Source: DASQUK01 sp963813485 (lineage in GTDB: Bacteria > Actinomycetota > Acidimicrobiia > Acidimicrobiales > VFJN01). From it: a stretch of 64,000 nucleotides of DNA. The position numbers and the translations under genes are program-made. Under the pieces are notes generated by a model. The model was not told the origin of the DNA, did not search any database, and was given only the letters and a program-made list of their open reading frames with translations. Within the stretch, counting starts at the first letter, position 1. Each line of letters begins with the position of its first letter. The stretch is from assembly GCA_963813485.1 (NCBI GenBank), contig CAWEZE010000013.1, positions 248,001 to 312,000 on the forward strand, read 5' to 3'. Positions 9,277 through 17,302 of this stretch are shown here, piece after piece.

Positions 9277-9404
9277 TCCCCAAGCGGCTCACCGAGGAGC
9301 TCGGGAGCGACGAGCTCGAGTCCGCGTTGGATGCGCTCACCCGGTTGTCGGCCGCCCTCGACACGGTGGCGCCGACCCCACCTCGGTAGCGACGACCGCG
9401 GCCC

Positions 9405-10142
9405 TCAACCGGCGAGGCGACGGGCCTCGTCGTACAGCGCCTGCACCGACACCCGGAGCTCTTCGGTCAGTTCCCGCACCACCCGCCGGCGGACCCGACC
9501 GCTGCCGTCGCCCGGCGGCGGGGCGATCGGCTCCCCCACAACCAGGACGACCTTGTGGGGCCTGATGAGCTTGGAGCCCACGGGCATCGCCTGGTCCGAC
9601 CCACCGATCCCCACCGGCACCAGGGGCGCACCGGTGCGAGCGGCGATGTAGGCGGGGCCGTCGAAGATGTCTTCCACTACCAGCCCCGAACGCCGCGTCC
9701 CCTCAGGGAACATCACGAGGGGCTCACCGTTCTCGATCACCTCTAAGCAGCTGCGTAGCGCCTCCCGATCGGCGGAGCCGCGGTGCACGGGGAACGCACC
9801 CAGCATCGACACGAACTTGCCGCCCCACTTCCACTTCCAGATCGACGCCTTGCCCATGTAGCGCATGCGGGTGCGGGTGAGCGCCGACACCAGGATGAAG
9901 TCGAGGTTCGACCGGTGGACCGGGGCCAGCACGAACGGACCGTGGCTCGGGATGTGCTCCCGGCCGTGGATCTCCAGCCGGAAGTAGGGCTTGGCGAGCA
10001 CGGCGAACGCGCCCCGGATCGCCCCATACGCGGACCGTTCGAGGCGGGTCGGCGGGTGGATGTCCACCGGCTCCACCCGCGCCGTAGCGGCGGCCGCGGG
10101 CGGGACCGGAGTCGCCTCGGCGACCTCGTCGGCTTCAGTCAT
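9405..10142 (-). CDS. 1-acyl-sn-glycerol-3-phosphate acyltransferase (PlsC family)
   Basis: Phospholipid synthesis enzyme of 245 residues that acylates lysophosphatidic acid or a similar lysolipid. The HX4D catalytic motif is HRSNLD (about 76-81), the substrate motif is FPEGTR, and VPVGIGG follows as block IV. The Ala/Pro-rich first 30 residues are probably disordered. The ATG is preceded by GGAGG at ideal distance and overlaps the cmk stop by 8 nt, so it is coupled to cmk, an arrangement common in actinobacteria. Confidence 0.93.
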   Translation of the reverse strand: MTEADEVAEATPVPPAAAATARVEPVDIHPPTRLERSAYGAIRGAFAVLAKPYFRLEIHGREHIPSHGPFVLAPVHRSNLDFILVSALTRTRMRYMGKASIWKWKWGGKFVSMLGAFPVHRGSADREALRSCLEVIENGEPLVMFPEGTRRSGLVVEDIFDGPAYIAARTGAPLVPVGIGGSDQAMPVGSKLIRPHKVVLVVGEPIAPPPGDGSGRVRRRVVRELTEELRVSVQALYDEARRLAG

Positions 10143-10770
10143 CGATCCTCCGGGCCACCTCGGCGACGATCTCGTCGATGGTCATGTCGCTGGTGTCGAG
10201 CTCGATCGCGTCGTCCGCCAAGCGGAGGGGATCGGCCTCGCGCCCCTGGTCGAACGCGTCGCGTCGTGCCATGTCGGCGGCCACGGTCTCATAGTCGAGG
10301 CCGGATACCTCGGCCGCCCGGCGGTCGGCGCGCACCTCGGGGCGGGCGTTCAGGTACACCTTGAGCACCGCGTCGGGGAACACGACCGTGCCGATGTCCC
10401 GGCCCTCCATCACCCCACCGGCCCGCTCATACGCCCACTCCCGCTGCCGGCGCACCAGCTCGGCCCGGACCTCGGGGTTCGCCGCCACCAACGAGACTGC
10501 ACGCGACACCTCGGGGCCACGGATCTCGATCGTGGCATCGACGCCGTCGACCCGCACGTGGTCGGTGGTGACGTCGAGGTCGACGATCCGAGCCAGCTCG
10601 GCGACCGGTCCGGTGTCCGCCGGGTCGATTCCCCGCCGCAGCGCCGCGAACGTGACCGCCCGGTACATCGCCCCGGTGTCGAGGTAGTCGAGCCCGAGGC
10701 GCTCGGCCAGGCGGCGGGCCACCGTCGACTTGCCGGAGCCCGCAGGCCCGTCGATGGCAATGACCTTCAC
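10135..10770 (-). CDS. cmk: Cytidylate kinase
   Basis: A 211-residue P-loop kinase that phosphorylates CMP and dCMP. The P-loop is GPAGSGKST at 8-16, followed by LDTGAMYRA (NMP-binding), GRDIGTVVFPDA, and the lid arginines in RRAAEVSG and ARRDAFDQGRE. It lies between aroA and plsC, as in many actinobacteria, separated from aroA by a 158-nt spacer that holds repeat R3. Confidence 0.96.
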   Translation of the reverse strand: MKVIAIDGPAGSGKSTVARRLAERLGLDYLDTGAMYRAVTFAALRRGIDPADTGPVAELARIVDLDVTTDHVRVDGVDATIEIRGPEVSRAVSLVAANPEVRAELVRRQREWAYERAGGVMEGRDIGTVVFPDAVLKVYLNARPEVRADRRAAEVSGLDYETVAADMARRDAFDQGREADPLRLADDAIELDTSDMTIDEIVAEVARRIDD

Positions 10771-10810
10771 GAGCGGGTCACCCTACCCGGGTCCCATCAC
10801 CGAGCACGTC

Positions 10811-10935
10811 GAGGCCGAGCGGACAGGCCCGCACGTGGGCACAGAACAGTACGGGATTTGCAGCGTGAGCCCAGGCCACACAGCTCGACCTCCGGCAGCG
10901 CTGACCACGGTGAGCCCCGACGACGTGCCTATCCG
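10811..10935. repeat. Repeat R3, copy 1 (structured intergenic element)
   Basis: About 125 bp that aligns at roughly 83-85% identity with 38711-38836. The arms GAGGCCGAGC (10811-10820) and GCTCGACCTC (10883-10892) pair with one mismatch, a G-U wobble on the minus-strand RNA. The shared block around AACAGTACGGGATTTGCAG is the best conserved. Its right end overlaps the last codons of aroA. No protein-coding signal is seen. Confidence 0.8.
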
Positions 10936-12275
10936 TTCAGGTTCTCAGCCCAGTCGAGGGTGTCCCAGTAGCCGGGGAACGTCTTGGCGACGCAGTCGGG
11001 GTCTTCGATCTCGATGCCCGCGACCCGCAGCCCGAGCAGGGCGAAGCTCATCGCCATCCGGTGGTCGCCGTACGTCCTCACCCGCGACGGGTGCGGGATG
11101 CCCGGATGGACCACGAAGCCGTCGGGCTCCTCCCGGGCGTCGACCCCGCAGCGCCGGAGCTCCCGCACGGTCGCGGCGATGCGATCGGTCTCGTGGCCGC
11201 GGATGAATCCGATGCCCCGCACCCGGGTGGGGCCGTCGGCGAACACGGCCACCGCCGCGAGAGTCTGGGCCATGTCGGGCATGGCGGACAGGTCCACATC
11301 GCCGAGCCCGACCAGGTGGGCCGGCCCGATCACGGATGTGGCATCTGCGGATCGCTCGACGCGGGCGCCCATCGCGGCCAGGAGGTCCGCGAACCCGGCG
11401 TCGCCCTGCAGGCTGGTATGCCCCAACCCCTCGACCGTGACCCGTCCCCCACAGATGACGGCCGCGGCGAGGAAGTACGACGCCGCCGACGCGTCGGGCT
11501 CGACCCGGTAGCGGGTGTGGCGGTAGCGACCGGCGAGCGCGGTGAACACCGGGCCGCCGGCGTCGTCGGCCACCGCGACGCCGGCGGCACCGAAGGCGGC
11601 CATCACCGCGACGGTCATGTCGACGAACGGGCGTCCAACCAGCCGGGTCGTCACCCGCACGCGGAGCCCCTCCCGGCAGTAGGGCGCCGCCAGCAGCAAC
11701 CCGGAGACGTACTGGCTCGACGTGGCGCCGGAGATGTCGAGCTGCCCGCCGATCAGGTGCCCGGGGGCCGCCACGGTCACGGGCAGGTGGCCGGCCGGGC
11801 CGTGCGACTCCACCCCCGCACCCAGCGCCTCGATTGCGGCCAGCACCGGTCCCATGGGGCGCGCGCGGAGCGGCGGCCGTCCGTCCAGGCGGTAGCGACC
11901 GCTCCCGAGTGCCACGACCGGCAGCAGGAACCGGCTGGCGGTGCCGGACAGGCGCAGGTCCAGCTCCAGCGGTCCCGGCGCCAGGTCGCCCCCCGTGCCG
12001 GTCACGATGAGGCGCGCGGGCGCCGGGACGCCCCCTCCCTCCGGTTCGGGCGGGCCGGGCACGATGTCGGCGCCGAGTGTCCGGAGCGCCGATGCCATGG
12101 CCTCGGTGTCGTCCGCCACCAGCGCACCCTCGATCGTCGAGACACCCTCCGCCAGCGCCGCGCACACCAGCGCCCGGTTGGTCAGGCTCTTCGACCCGGG
12201 CACGCTCACGGTGGCTTCGAGCGGCGCCTCGATCGGCTCGACCGCTCGGACGGCGGCACCGCTCGGCGAGCTCAT
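10929..12275 (-). CDS. aroA: 3-phosphoshikimate 1-carboxyvinyltransferase (EPSP synthase)
   Basis: Sixth shikimate-pathway step: joins PEP and shikimate-3-phosphate. The 448-residue protein shows SVPGSKSLTNRALV near the N-terminus (S3P binding), GATSSQYVSGLLLAAP, EPDASAASYF, and GDHRMAMSFALLG with EDPDCVAKTFPGYW at the C-terminus. The PEP-site loop reads LSGTASRF. ATG overlaps the tyrA stop (ATGA), so the aroH-tyrA-aroA block is coupled. The last codons overlap repeat R3. Confidence 0.97.
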   Translation of the reverse strand: MSSPSGAAVRAVEPIEAPLEATVSVPGSKSLTNRALVCAALAEGVSTIEGALVADDTEAMASALRTLGADIVPGPPEPEGGGVPAPARLIVTGTGGDLAPGPLELDLRLSGTASRFLLPVVALGSGRYRLDGRPPLRARPMGPVLAAIEALGAGVESHGPAGHLPVTVAAPGHLIGGQLDISGATSSQYVSGLLLAAPYCREGLRVRVTTRLVGRPFVDMTVAVMAAFGAAGVAVADDAGGPVFTALAGRYRHTRYRVEPDASAASYFLAAAVICGGRVTVEGLGHTSLQGDAGFADLLAAMGARVERSADATSVIGPAHLVGLGDVDLSAMPDMAQTLAAVAVFADGPTRVRGIGFIRGHETDRIAATVRELRRCGVDAREEPDGFVVHPGIPHPSRVRTYGDHRMAMSFALLGLRVAGIEIEDPDCVAKTFPGYWDTLDWAENLNG

Positions 12276-13363
12276 CGCACCGGGGGTTCGAGGGGATGCA
12301 CCGACGGCCGGTAGCCCCGGGACACCAGCCCGTCGCGCAGCACCTCCACGGCCGACGCCTCGATCAGCAGGATCAGCACGCCCTGCGCTCCCTCGGTCGA
12401 GTGGGCGATCTCCAGGTCGACGATGTTCACGTCGAGGTCGGTGGCAAGGGTGGTCACGTCGGCCAGCACGCCGGGACGGTCGGGAACGGGGACCCTCACC
12501 TCGCGCAGGTCCTCGGCGGTGCGGAGGCGGGGCGGCAGGTTGACCCGGGCGGCCCGGGCACGTTCGAGCGCCTCGAGCAGCCCGGTGCGGTCGTCGCCCG
12601 CCACGATCTCCCGCATGCGCCCGAGCGCCGCCGTCAGCTCGTCCAGCACGTCGACGATCGCACCCCGGTTGTCGCTGCAGATGTCCGGCCAGATGCCCGG
12701 GTGTCCGGCTGCAATGCGGGTCATGTCGCGAAAGCCGCCCGCCGCCAGCCGCAACAGCGCCCGGTGCTCCTCGCTGCGGACGTCGGCCAGGCGCATCAGC
12801 GTCGCAGCCGTGAGGTGCGGCACATGCGACACGATCGCCACCAGCACGTCGTGGCGGTCGGGGGGCAACGCCACGACCTCGGCGCCCAGCGTCCCGATGA
12901 TCTGTCGCACCTGGGCGTAGGCGCCGGCGTCGGTGCCGGCGGTGGGCGAGAGCACCCAGGTGGCACCCTCGAACAGGTCGGCGGTGGCGCCCTCGATGCC
13001 CTCCTGCTCCGATCCCGCCATCGGGTGGCCGCCCACGAACCGGGGGTCGGCGACCGCCTCGACGATCGACGCCTTCACCGAACCGACGTCGGTCACGAGC
13101 CCGGCCCCCGCGGCGAGGGCCTGCCGCGCCTCGTGGGCGATCGTCCGCACCGGGGTGGCGATGAACGTCACCGCCGCGGCCGGGTCGTCGCCGACCACGT
13201 CGAGCGCCCCCAGCTCCAGCGCCCGCTTGGCCCGGTCGTCGTCGAGGTCCCGGCCGGTGACGTGCCAGCCCACCTGCCGCAGCCGCATGCCGATCGAGCC
13301 CCCGACGAGGCCGGTACCGACCACGACGGCGCGCCCCGGCTCGGGAGGGCGTCCGAGCACCAT
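12272..13363 (-). CDS. tyrA: Prephenate dehydrogenase with C-terminal ACT domain
   Basis: A 363-residue protein for tyrosine synthesis. The Rossmann motif GTGLVGGSIG lies at the N-terminus, TDVGSVKASI and GGHPMAGSEQEG in the middle (prephenate-binding His region), and SHVPHLTAATL after that. Residues about 285-350 form an ACT domain (VPVPDRPGVLADVTT) that probably binds an amino acid effector. It lies 5 nt after aroH and overlaps aroA by ATGA, so mutase and dehydrogenase are made together. Confidence 0.95.
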   Translation of the reverse strand: MVLGRPPEPGRAVVVGTGLVGGSIGMRLRQVGWHVTGRDLDDDRAKRALELGALDVVGDDPAAAVTFIATPVRTIAHEARQALAAGAGLVTDVGSVKASIVEAVADPRFVGGHPMAGSEQEGIEGATADLFEGATWVLSPTAGTDAGAYAQVRQIIGTLGAEVVALPPDRHDVLVAIVSHVPHLTAATLMRLADVRSEEHRALLRLAAGGFRDMTRIAAGHPGIWPDICSDNRGAIVDVLDELTAALGRMREIVAGDDRTGLLEALERARAARVNLPPRLRTAEDLREVRVPVPDRPGVLADVTTLATDLDVNIVDLEIAHSTEGAQGVLILLIEASAVEVLRDGLVSRGYRPSVHPLEPPVR

Positions 13364-13368
13364 GGCGG

Positions 13369-13851
13369 CTAGTCGGGCAGGTCGTCGCGCAGGTTGCGCG
13401 CGCCCTCGAGGTAGACGTGGTGGAGCTGGTCGCGGGGCACGTCGGAGGTGAAGTGGATCATGACCCGGATGCAGCGCGGCGTCCCGCCCTCGATGTCGAG
13501 CTCGCGGGCGCAGATGAGGGGGACGTCCCCCAGCCCGAACTTGCGGGCCGCCTCGGCCGGGAAGGCTGACCGGATGTCACCGGTGGCGGTGAACAACACG
13601 CTGATCAGGTCGTCGTGGTGGATGCCGTTGCTCTCGAACAGCGCCTCCAGCAGGGCGATCACCCGCTCGAACAGGTGGTCCTTGTCGTCGACGTCGACGG
13701 TGGTGGCGCCCCGGAGGGCTCGGACGGCGGTTGGCCCCGTTTCCCGCTCTTGGCCTTCGACCGGGCCGCTCGGGCTCTCGACGTGTTGTCTCCCGCTCCC
13801 ACGGCCGCTCGGGCCGGGCTCGCTCTCTCGCCCTCGGGGACGCTCGCTCAT
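13369..13851 (-). CDS. aroH: AroH-type chorismate mutase with repeat-encoded N-terminus
   Basis: Converts chorismate to prephenate. The core from about residue 42 (TAVRALRGATTVDVD) to the end matches the compact AroH fold: RGATT, FTATGDIRSAFPAEAAR, CIRVM and HVYLEGA. The first ~40 residues (starting MSERPRGRESEPGPSGR) are not part of the family and are encoded by repeat R1. There is no ATG, GTG or TTG between the repeat and the core, so the repeat supplies the start codon. TAGGCT lies 9 nt upstream of that ATG. It is the first gene of the aroH-tyrA-aroA run. Confidence 0.9.
   Translation of the reverse strand: MSERPRGRESEPGPSGRGSGRQHVESPSGPVEGQERETGPTAVRALRGATTVDVDDKDHLFERVIALLEALFESNGIHHDDLISVLFTATGDIRSAFPAEAARKFGLGDVPLICARELDIEGGTPRCIRVMIHFTSDVPRDQLHHVYLEGARNLRDDLPD
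13740..13851 (-). repeat. Repeat R1, copy at the aroH start
   Basis: Begins ATGAGCGAGCGTCCC, continues GGGCGAGAGAGCGAGCCC, and contains the GGCCCGAGCGGCC block twice, each followed by a different short insert and a GAGCGGGA tail. Nearly the same opening occurs at 16150-16215 and 43383-43497, and a 26-bp stretch (13790-13815) recurs inverted inside xerD. Here it is read in frame into AroH. Confidence 0.85.
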
Positions 13852-13860
13852 GACGAATCG

Positions 13861-13866
13861 AGCCTA
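13861..13866 (-). promoter_or_regulatory. Candidate -10 element of aroH (TAGGCT)
   Basis: TAGGCT on the minus strand ends 9 nt before the repeat-borne ATG of aroH, so the transcript would have a leader of only a few nucleotides. Confidence 0.4.
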
Positions 13867-13883
13867 GTGGGCGGTCTCGCAAC

Positions 13884-14608
13884 TCAGCGTGGCGCGCCGG
13901 GCCCCGCCGCCGCGCGTTCCAGGGCGCGGACCTCGTCCTGTTCCAGCGGCCGCCACTCCCCCGGCGCCAGGCGGTGGTCGGCGATCGGACCGATGCGCAC
14001 GCGCACCAGGCGGCGCACCGGAAGGCCCACCGCGTCGCACATCCGGCGCACCTGGCGCTTGCGGCCCTCGTGGATGGTGATCCGCAGCAGCCGCTCGTCG
14101 ACGAGGGAAACCCTCGCCGGTGCCGTGCGCCCGTCGTCCAGGTCGACCCCCTCGCGCAGCCGCCGCAGCGTGCCCCGCGTCGGCCGGCCCTCGACGTCGG
14201 CCAGGTACTCCTTCTCGACCCCGAACGACGGATGGGTCAGCCGATGGGCCAGCTCACCGTCGTTGGTGAGCAGCAGCAGGCCCTCCGTCTCGGCGTCGAG
14301 CCGGCCCACCGGGAACACGCGCGGCTCGGCGGGCACCAGCCCCACCACGGTCGGGCGGCCCTGGGGATCGGAGGCGGTCGTGACCACGCCCGCCGGCTTG
14401 TTGAGCAGGTAGTGGACCAGGCCCGGTCGGACCCCTATGGCCACACCGTCGACCTCGATGCGGTCGGTCTCGGGATCGGACCGATCCCCCAGGGTCGCGA
14501 CCTCACCGTTGACCCGCACCCGCCCGGTCGCGATCAGGCCTCGGAGGCGCGGCGACTGCCGAGACCGGCGCGGGCCAGGATCTTCTGCAGCCGCTCAGGA
14601 CTCGTCAC
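13884..14608 (-). pseudogene. rRNA pseudouridine synthase (RsuA/RluB family), frameshifted in the S4 domain
   Basis: The GTG at 14608, overlapping the scpB stop, begins an S4 domain (PERLQKILARAGLGSRRASEA) that hits TGA near 14537. One frame over, it resumes exactly as LIATGRVRVNGE and runs to 13884 with the catalytic GRLDAETEGLLLLTND (Asp nucleophile) and HEGRKRQVRRM. A single missing C at the GAGGCC/TGATC junction restores a normal protein of about 241 residues. Either a real -1 frameshift or a sequence error. A shorter reading from 14519 would keep the catalytic domain but lack most of S4. The position after scpB matches M. tuberculosis Rv1711. Confidence 0.85.
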
Positions 14609-15341
14609 CAGGTGCGGTGCGCTCGGTGTCCGTATCCTCGAGTCGTGACAGCGAGTCGCTCAGCGGCTCGGCGTCGGGACGGAGGCCGTGCTCGAGCTGC
14701 TCCACCACATCGGCTCCGGGGACGAAGTCACCGATCGGCGGCAACCCGTCGAGGCTGTCGAGGCCAAGCTGTTCGAGGAACGCCCGAGTGGTGCCGAACA
14801 GGCTCGCCTGACCCGGTCCGGGATCGCGGCCGACCTCGGCGATGTAGCCGCGGTGTTGCAGCGTGCGCATGACACCGTCGACGTTCACGCCTCGGATCGA
14901 CGCCACCTGAGCCCGCGAGATCGGCTGCTTGTAGGCGACGATCGCCAGGGTCTCGAGGGCGGCGGCGGAGAGCTTGGCGTGCTGGGCCTCCAGCACGAAC
15001 CGCTCGATATAGGGCGCCTGGTCGGGGTGGGTCTGGAAGCGCCAACCGCCGGCCACCCGGACCAGCTGGAACCCCCGGCCCTGCTCCTCGTACTCGGCGG
15101 CCAACTCGAGGCACAGTTCGTCCACGATCGCGGGCCGCAGCTCGAGCAGCTGGCCCAGCAGGCCGGTATCGATCGGCTCTTCGGTCACGAGGACGATCGC
15201 CTCGAGGGCGCTGCGGGCCTCGGCCCGCACGTCGTCGGCAAGGCCGCTGCGTTCCCCGCTCTCGGGGCCTTCGGCGCCGGGCCTCGCCGACGCTGGGCCT
15301 CTGGGCTGGTCCGGAGGACGCTCCATCGGAGGCTCGCTCAC
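14595..15341 (-). CDS. scpB: Segregation and condensation protein B
   Basis: A 248-residue winged-helix protein that binds ScpA and SMC in the chromosome condensin. ALEAIVLVTEEPID begins the first wHTH; AALETLAIVAYKQPISRAQVASIRGVNVDGVM and GYIAEVGRDPGPGQ belong to the second. It starts with GTG overlapping the scpA stop (GTGA). The N-terminal 40 residues are Pro/Arg-rich, and their DNA shares a 37-bp block with an insert in argD. The C-terminal acidic tail overlaps the rsuA start. Confidence 0.94.
   Translation of the reverse strand: MSEPPMERPPDQPRGPASARPGAEGPESGERSGLADDVRAEARSALEAIVLVTEEPIDTGLLGQLLELRPAIVDELCLELAAEYEEQGRGFQLVRVAGGWRFQTHPDQAPYIERFVLEAQHAKLSAAALETLAIVAYKQPISRAQVASIRGVNVDGVMRTLQHRGYIAEVGRDPGPGQASLFGTTRAFLEQLGLDSLDGLPPIGDFVPGADVVEQLEHGLRPDAEPLSDSLSRLEDTDTERTAPGDES
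15266..15302. repeat. Short repeat shared with argD (R4)
   Basis: On the minus strand AGAGGCCCAGCG, GGCGAGGCCCGGCGCCG and GAAGGCC follow one another. An equivalent block with about 80% identity lies at 61584-61622 inside argD. Here it encodes part of the low-complexity N-terminus of ScpB. Two copies only; moderate support. Confidence 0.45.
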
Positions 15342-16138
15342 CCCTCGTAGGCGTCGACGGTCGTCAGGTCCTCGACGCCCTCGACCTCGCCCAGCTCCCG
15401 GGCGCCGTCTTCCCCGAGCCACACGATGCCGATGTCGCCAAAGGTGCGGGGTTGGTCGAGGTCCACCACGCCCTTCTTGAACAGCTCGAGCACCGCCAGG
15501 AACCGCACCACCACGTGCAGCCGCTCCGCCAAGTGGCGGGTGAGGTCGCGGAAGGTGGTGCGCCCGAGCCGGGGCAGCTCCTCGACCAGCTCGGTGATGG
15601 CGTCGGTCACCGAGATCCGGATGGGCGCGACGTGCTCGAGGTCGATCCGCGGCGCCGGCTTGGGGGCCATCGCCCGGAGGAAGGCGCGACGAACGTCCTC
15701 CGCGTCAACCCCCTCGAGGAGGTCGGGCATGAGGCCCACGAAGCGGTCGTCGACCCCCACCACCCTTGCCTGGCTGCGGCCCGCCTCCCCCGCCAGCACT
15801 TGGAGCGCGATGGCAGCCTCCTTGAACGTCTTGCACTCGACGAGGCGGTGCAACAGGAGGTCGCGTTCCTCCCACACCGCCAGTTCCTCGTCCAGGTCGA
15901 GGTCGTCGCCGACCGGTAGGAGGCGCCGGCTCTTGAGCTCCACCAGTGTGGCGGCGATCAGCAGGAACTCGCTGGCCACCTCGAGCTCGAGCTCTTCGAT
16001 GCGCTCCAGCTCGCGCAGGTAGCCGTCGACGATCGTCGCCAGGCTCACCTCGTAGAGGTCGACCTGCTCCTGGAGGATCAGGTGGAGCAGCAGGTCGAAG
16101 GGCCCCTGGAAGACGGGTGTCTGCACCTCGTAGGGCAT
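15338..16138 (-). CDS. scpA: Segregation and condensation protein A
   Basis: The kleisin subunit of SMC-ScpAB, 266 residues. The N-terminal QGPFDLLLHLILQEQVDLYEVSLA is the conserved opening (positions 10-33), with FLLIAATLVELKSRRLLP next and a C-terminal winged helix (RDLTRHLAERLHVVVRFLAVLEL). The ATG has a strong GGAGG 3 nt upstream, inside repeat R1. A mini-ORF ends just before it. scpB follows with a GTGA overlap. Confidence 0.96.
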   Translation of the reverse strand: MPYEVQTPVFQGPFDLLLHLILQEQVDLYEVSLATIVDGYLRELERIEELELEVASEFLLIAATLVELKSRRLLPVGDDLDLDEELAVWEERDLLLHRLVECKTFKEAAIALQVLAGEAGRSQARVVGVDDRFVGLMPDLLEGVDAEDVRRAFLRAMAPKPAPRIDLEHVAPIRISVTDAITELVEELPRLGRTTFRDLTRHLAERLHVVVRFLAVLELFKKGVVDLDQPRTFGDIGIVWLGEDGARELGEVEGVEDLTTVDAYEG

Positions 16139-16140
16139 TG

Positions 16141-16215
16141 TCCTCCGCTCTAGCTGCTTCGCAGCGGGCCGCTCGGGCCTCGCTCGCTCTCTCGCCCTGC
16201 GGGACGCTCGCTCAT
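16141..16215 (-). repeat. Repeat R1, copy upstream of scpA
   Basis: Opens ATGAGCGAGCGTCCC, then GGGCGAGAGAGCGAG, one GGCCCGAGCGGCC block, the hairpin GCTGC-GAA-GCAGC, and AGAGCGGAGGACA. It is the shortest R1 copy, with a single block, and its tail serves as the scpA Shine-Dalgarno sequence. Confidence 0.85.
16150..16215 (-). CDS. 21-codon leader mini-ORF upstream of scpA
   Basis: ATG at 16215 begins MSERPAGRESERG..., 21 codons ending TAG at 16152-16150, 11 nt before scpA. TATCAT ends 7 nt before this ATG, so the mini-ORF would be the leaderless first cistron of the scpAB transcript. It is encoded wholly by repeat R1. Evidence for translation is the promoter geometry and the in-frame use of the same repeat in AroH; no homology beyond the repeat is seen. 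Confidence 0.45.
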   Translation of the reverse strand: MSERPAGRESERGPSGPLRSS

Positions 16216-16222
16216 GGGTCAG

Positions 16223-16228
16223 ATGATA
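16223..16228 (-). promoter_or_regulatory. Candidate leaderless -10 element before scpA (TATCAT)
   Basis: TATCAT ends 7 nt before the mini-ORF ATG at 16215. With the trpS promoter it defines the 93-nt divergent intergenic region. Confidence 0.5.
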
Positions 16229-16293
16229 ATCACAGGCTTGTCGTTCCCCGGTGATCGCCCCCGAACGCGTGGGGCCACCCAGCACCGACGTTC

Positions 16294-16299
16294 TAGCAT
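16294..16299 (+). promoter_or_regulatory. Candidate leaderless -10 element of trpS (TAGCAT)
   Basis: TAGCAT ends 8 nt before the trpS ATG at 16308. The intervening bases are C-rich and hold no Shine-Dalgarno sequence. Confidence 0.5.
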
Positions 16300-16307
16300 C
16301 GCCCCCC

Positions 16308-17288
16308 ATGGCCCGCGTCTTCTCCGGCATCCAGCCCACGGGCGAGGTGCATCTCGGCAACTACCTCGGCGCGGTCCGACGCTGGGTCCGAGCCCAACAC
16401 GAGGACGACGCCATCCACTGCATCGTCGACCTCCATGCGCTCACCGTGCCCCAGGACCCTGCGGTCCTGCGCGCCAAGATCATCGAGGTCACGCAGATCC
16501 TGGTGGCGGCGGGTCTCGACCCCGACGTGTGCACGTTGTTCGTGCAGAGCCAGGTGCCCGAGCACACCGAGCTCAGCTGGCTGATGGAGTGCACCGCGGC
16601 GTTCGGCGAGTTGCGGCGGATGACGCAGTTCAAGGAGAAGTCCGACCAGGCCGACTTCGTGTCGGCCGCGTTGCTCACCTATCCGGCGCTGCAAGCGGCC
16701 GACATCCTCCTGTACGACACCGAAAAGGTGCCCGTGGGCGACGACCAGCGTCAGCACCTCGAGCTGGCCCGCGACCTGGCCATCCGGTTCAACAACCGCT
16801 ACGGCGAGACCTTCGTGGTGCCCGAGCACGCCATCCCGCCGGTCGCCGCCAGGGTCATGGACCTGCAGCATCCCGAGCGCAAGATGTCCAAGTCCGTCGA
16901 CTCGCCGCTGGGCACGGTGCTGGTGCTGGACGAGCCGGACGTCATCCGTCGCAAGTTCCGGCGGGCGGTCACCGACAGCGGCACCGAGGTGCGCTACGAC
17001 CCAGCGGCCAAGCCGGGGGTGGCCAACCTGCTTTCGATCCTGGCCGCCGCCACCGACGACCGGCCGGAGGCACTTGCCGGCAACTACAGCCAGTACGGCC
17101 CGCTCAAGGCCGACGCCGCCGAGGCTGTCGTCGAATTGCTGCGACCTCTCCAGAAGCGCTTCGCCGAGCTGGCGGCCGATCCGGCAGAGACGCAGCGCAT
17201 CCTGGCCACCGGCGCCGCCAAGGCCGGGGCCATGGCCGGGCCGAAGATGACCCGCGTCCGCGAGCGGCTGGGCCTGCCCCCGCTCTGA
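16308..17288 (+). CDS. trpS: Tryptophanyl-tRNA synthetase
   Basis: Class I aminoacyl-tRNA synthetase of 326 residues. SGIQPTGEVHLGNYLGA carries the HIGH-type motif and KMSKS is intact (DLQHPERKMSKSVDS). VPVGDDQRQHLELARDLA is the usual tRNA/adenylate-binding segment. ATG at 16308 is chosen over an upstream in-frame ATG because the protein then starts at the conserved MARVFSGIQPTG and a -10 hexamer lies 8 nt before it. Confidence 0.97.
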   Translation: MARVFSGIQPTGEVHLGNYLGAVRRWVRAQHEDDAIHCIVDLHALTVPQDPAVLRAKIIEVTQILVAAGLDPDVCTLFVQSQVPEHTELSWLMECTAAFGELRRMTQFKEKSDQADFVSAALLTYPALQAADILLYDTEKVPVGDDQRQHLELARDLAIRFNNRYGETFVVPEHAIPPVAARVMDLQHPERKMSKSVDSPLGTVLVLDEPDVIRRKFRRAVTDSGTEVRYDPAAKPGVANLLSILAAATDDRPEALAGNYSQYGPLKADAAEAVVELLRPLQKRFAELAADPAETQRILATGAAKAGAMAGPKMTRVRERLGLPPL

Positions 17289-17302
17289 CCGTCACCGGCC
17301 CG

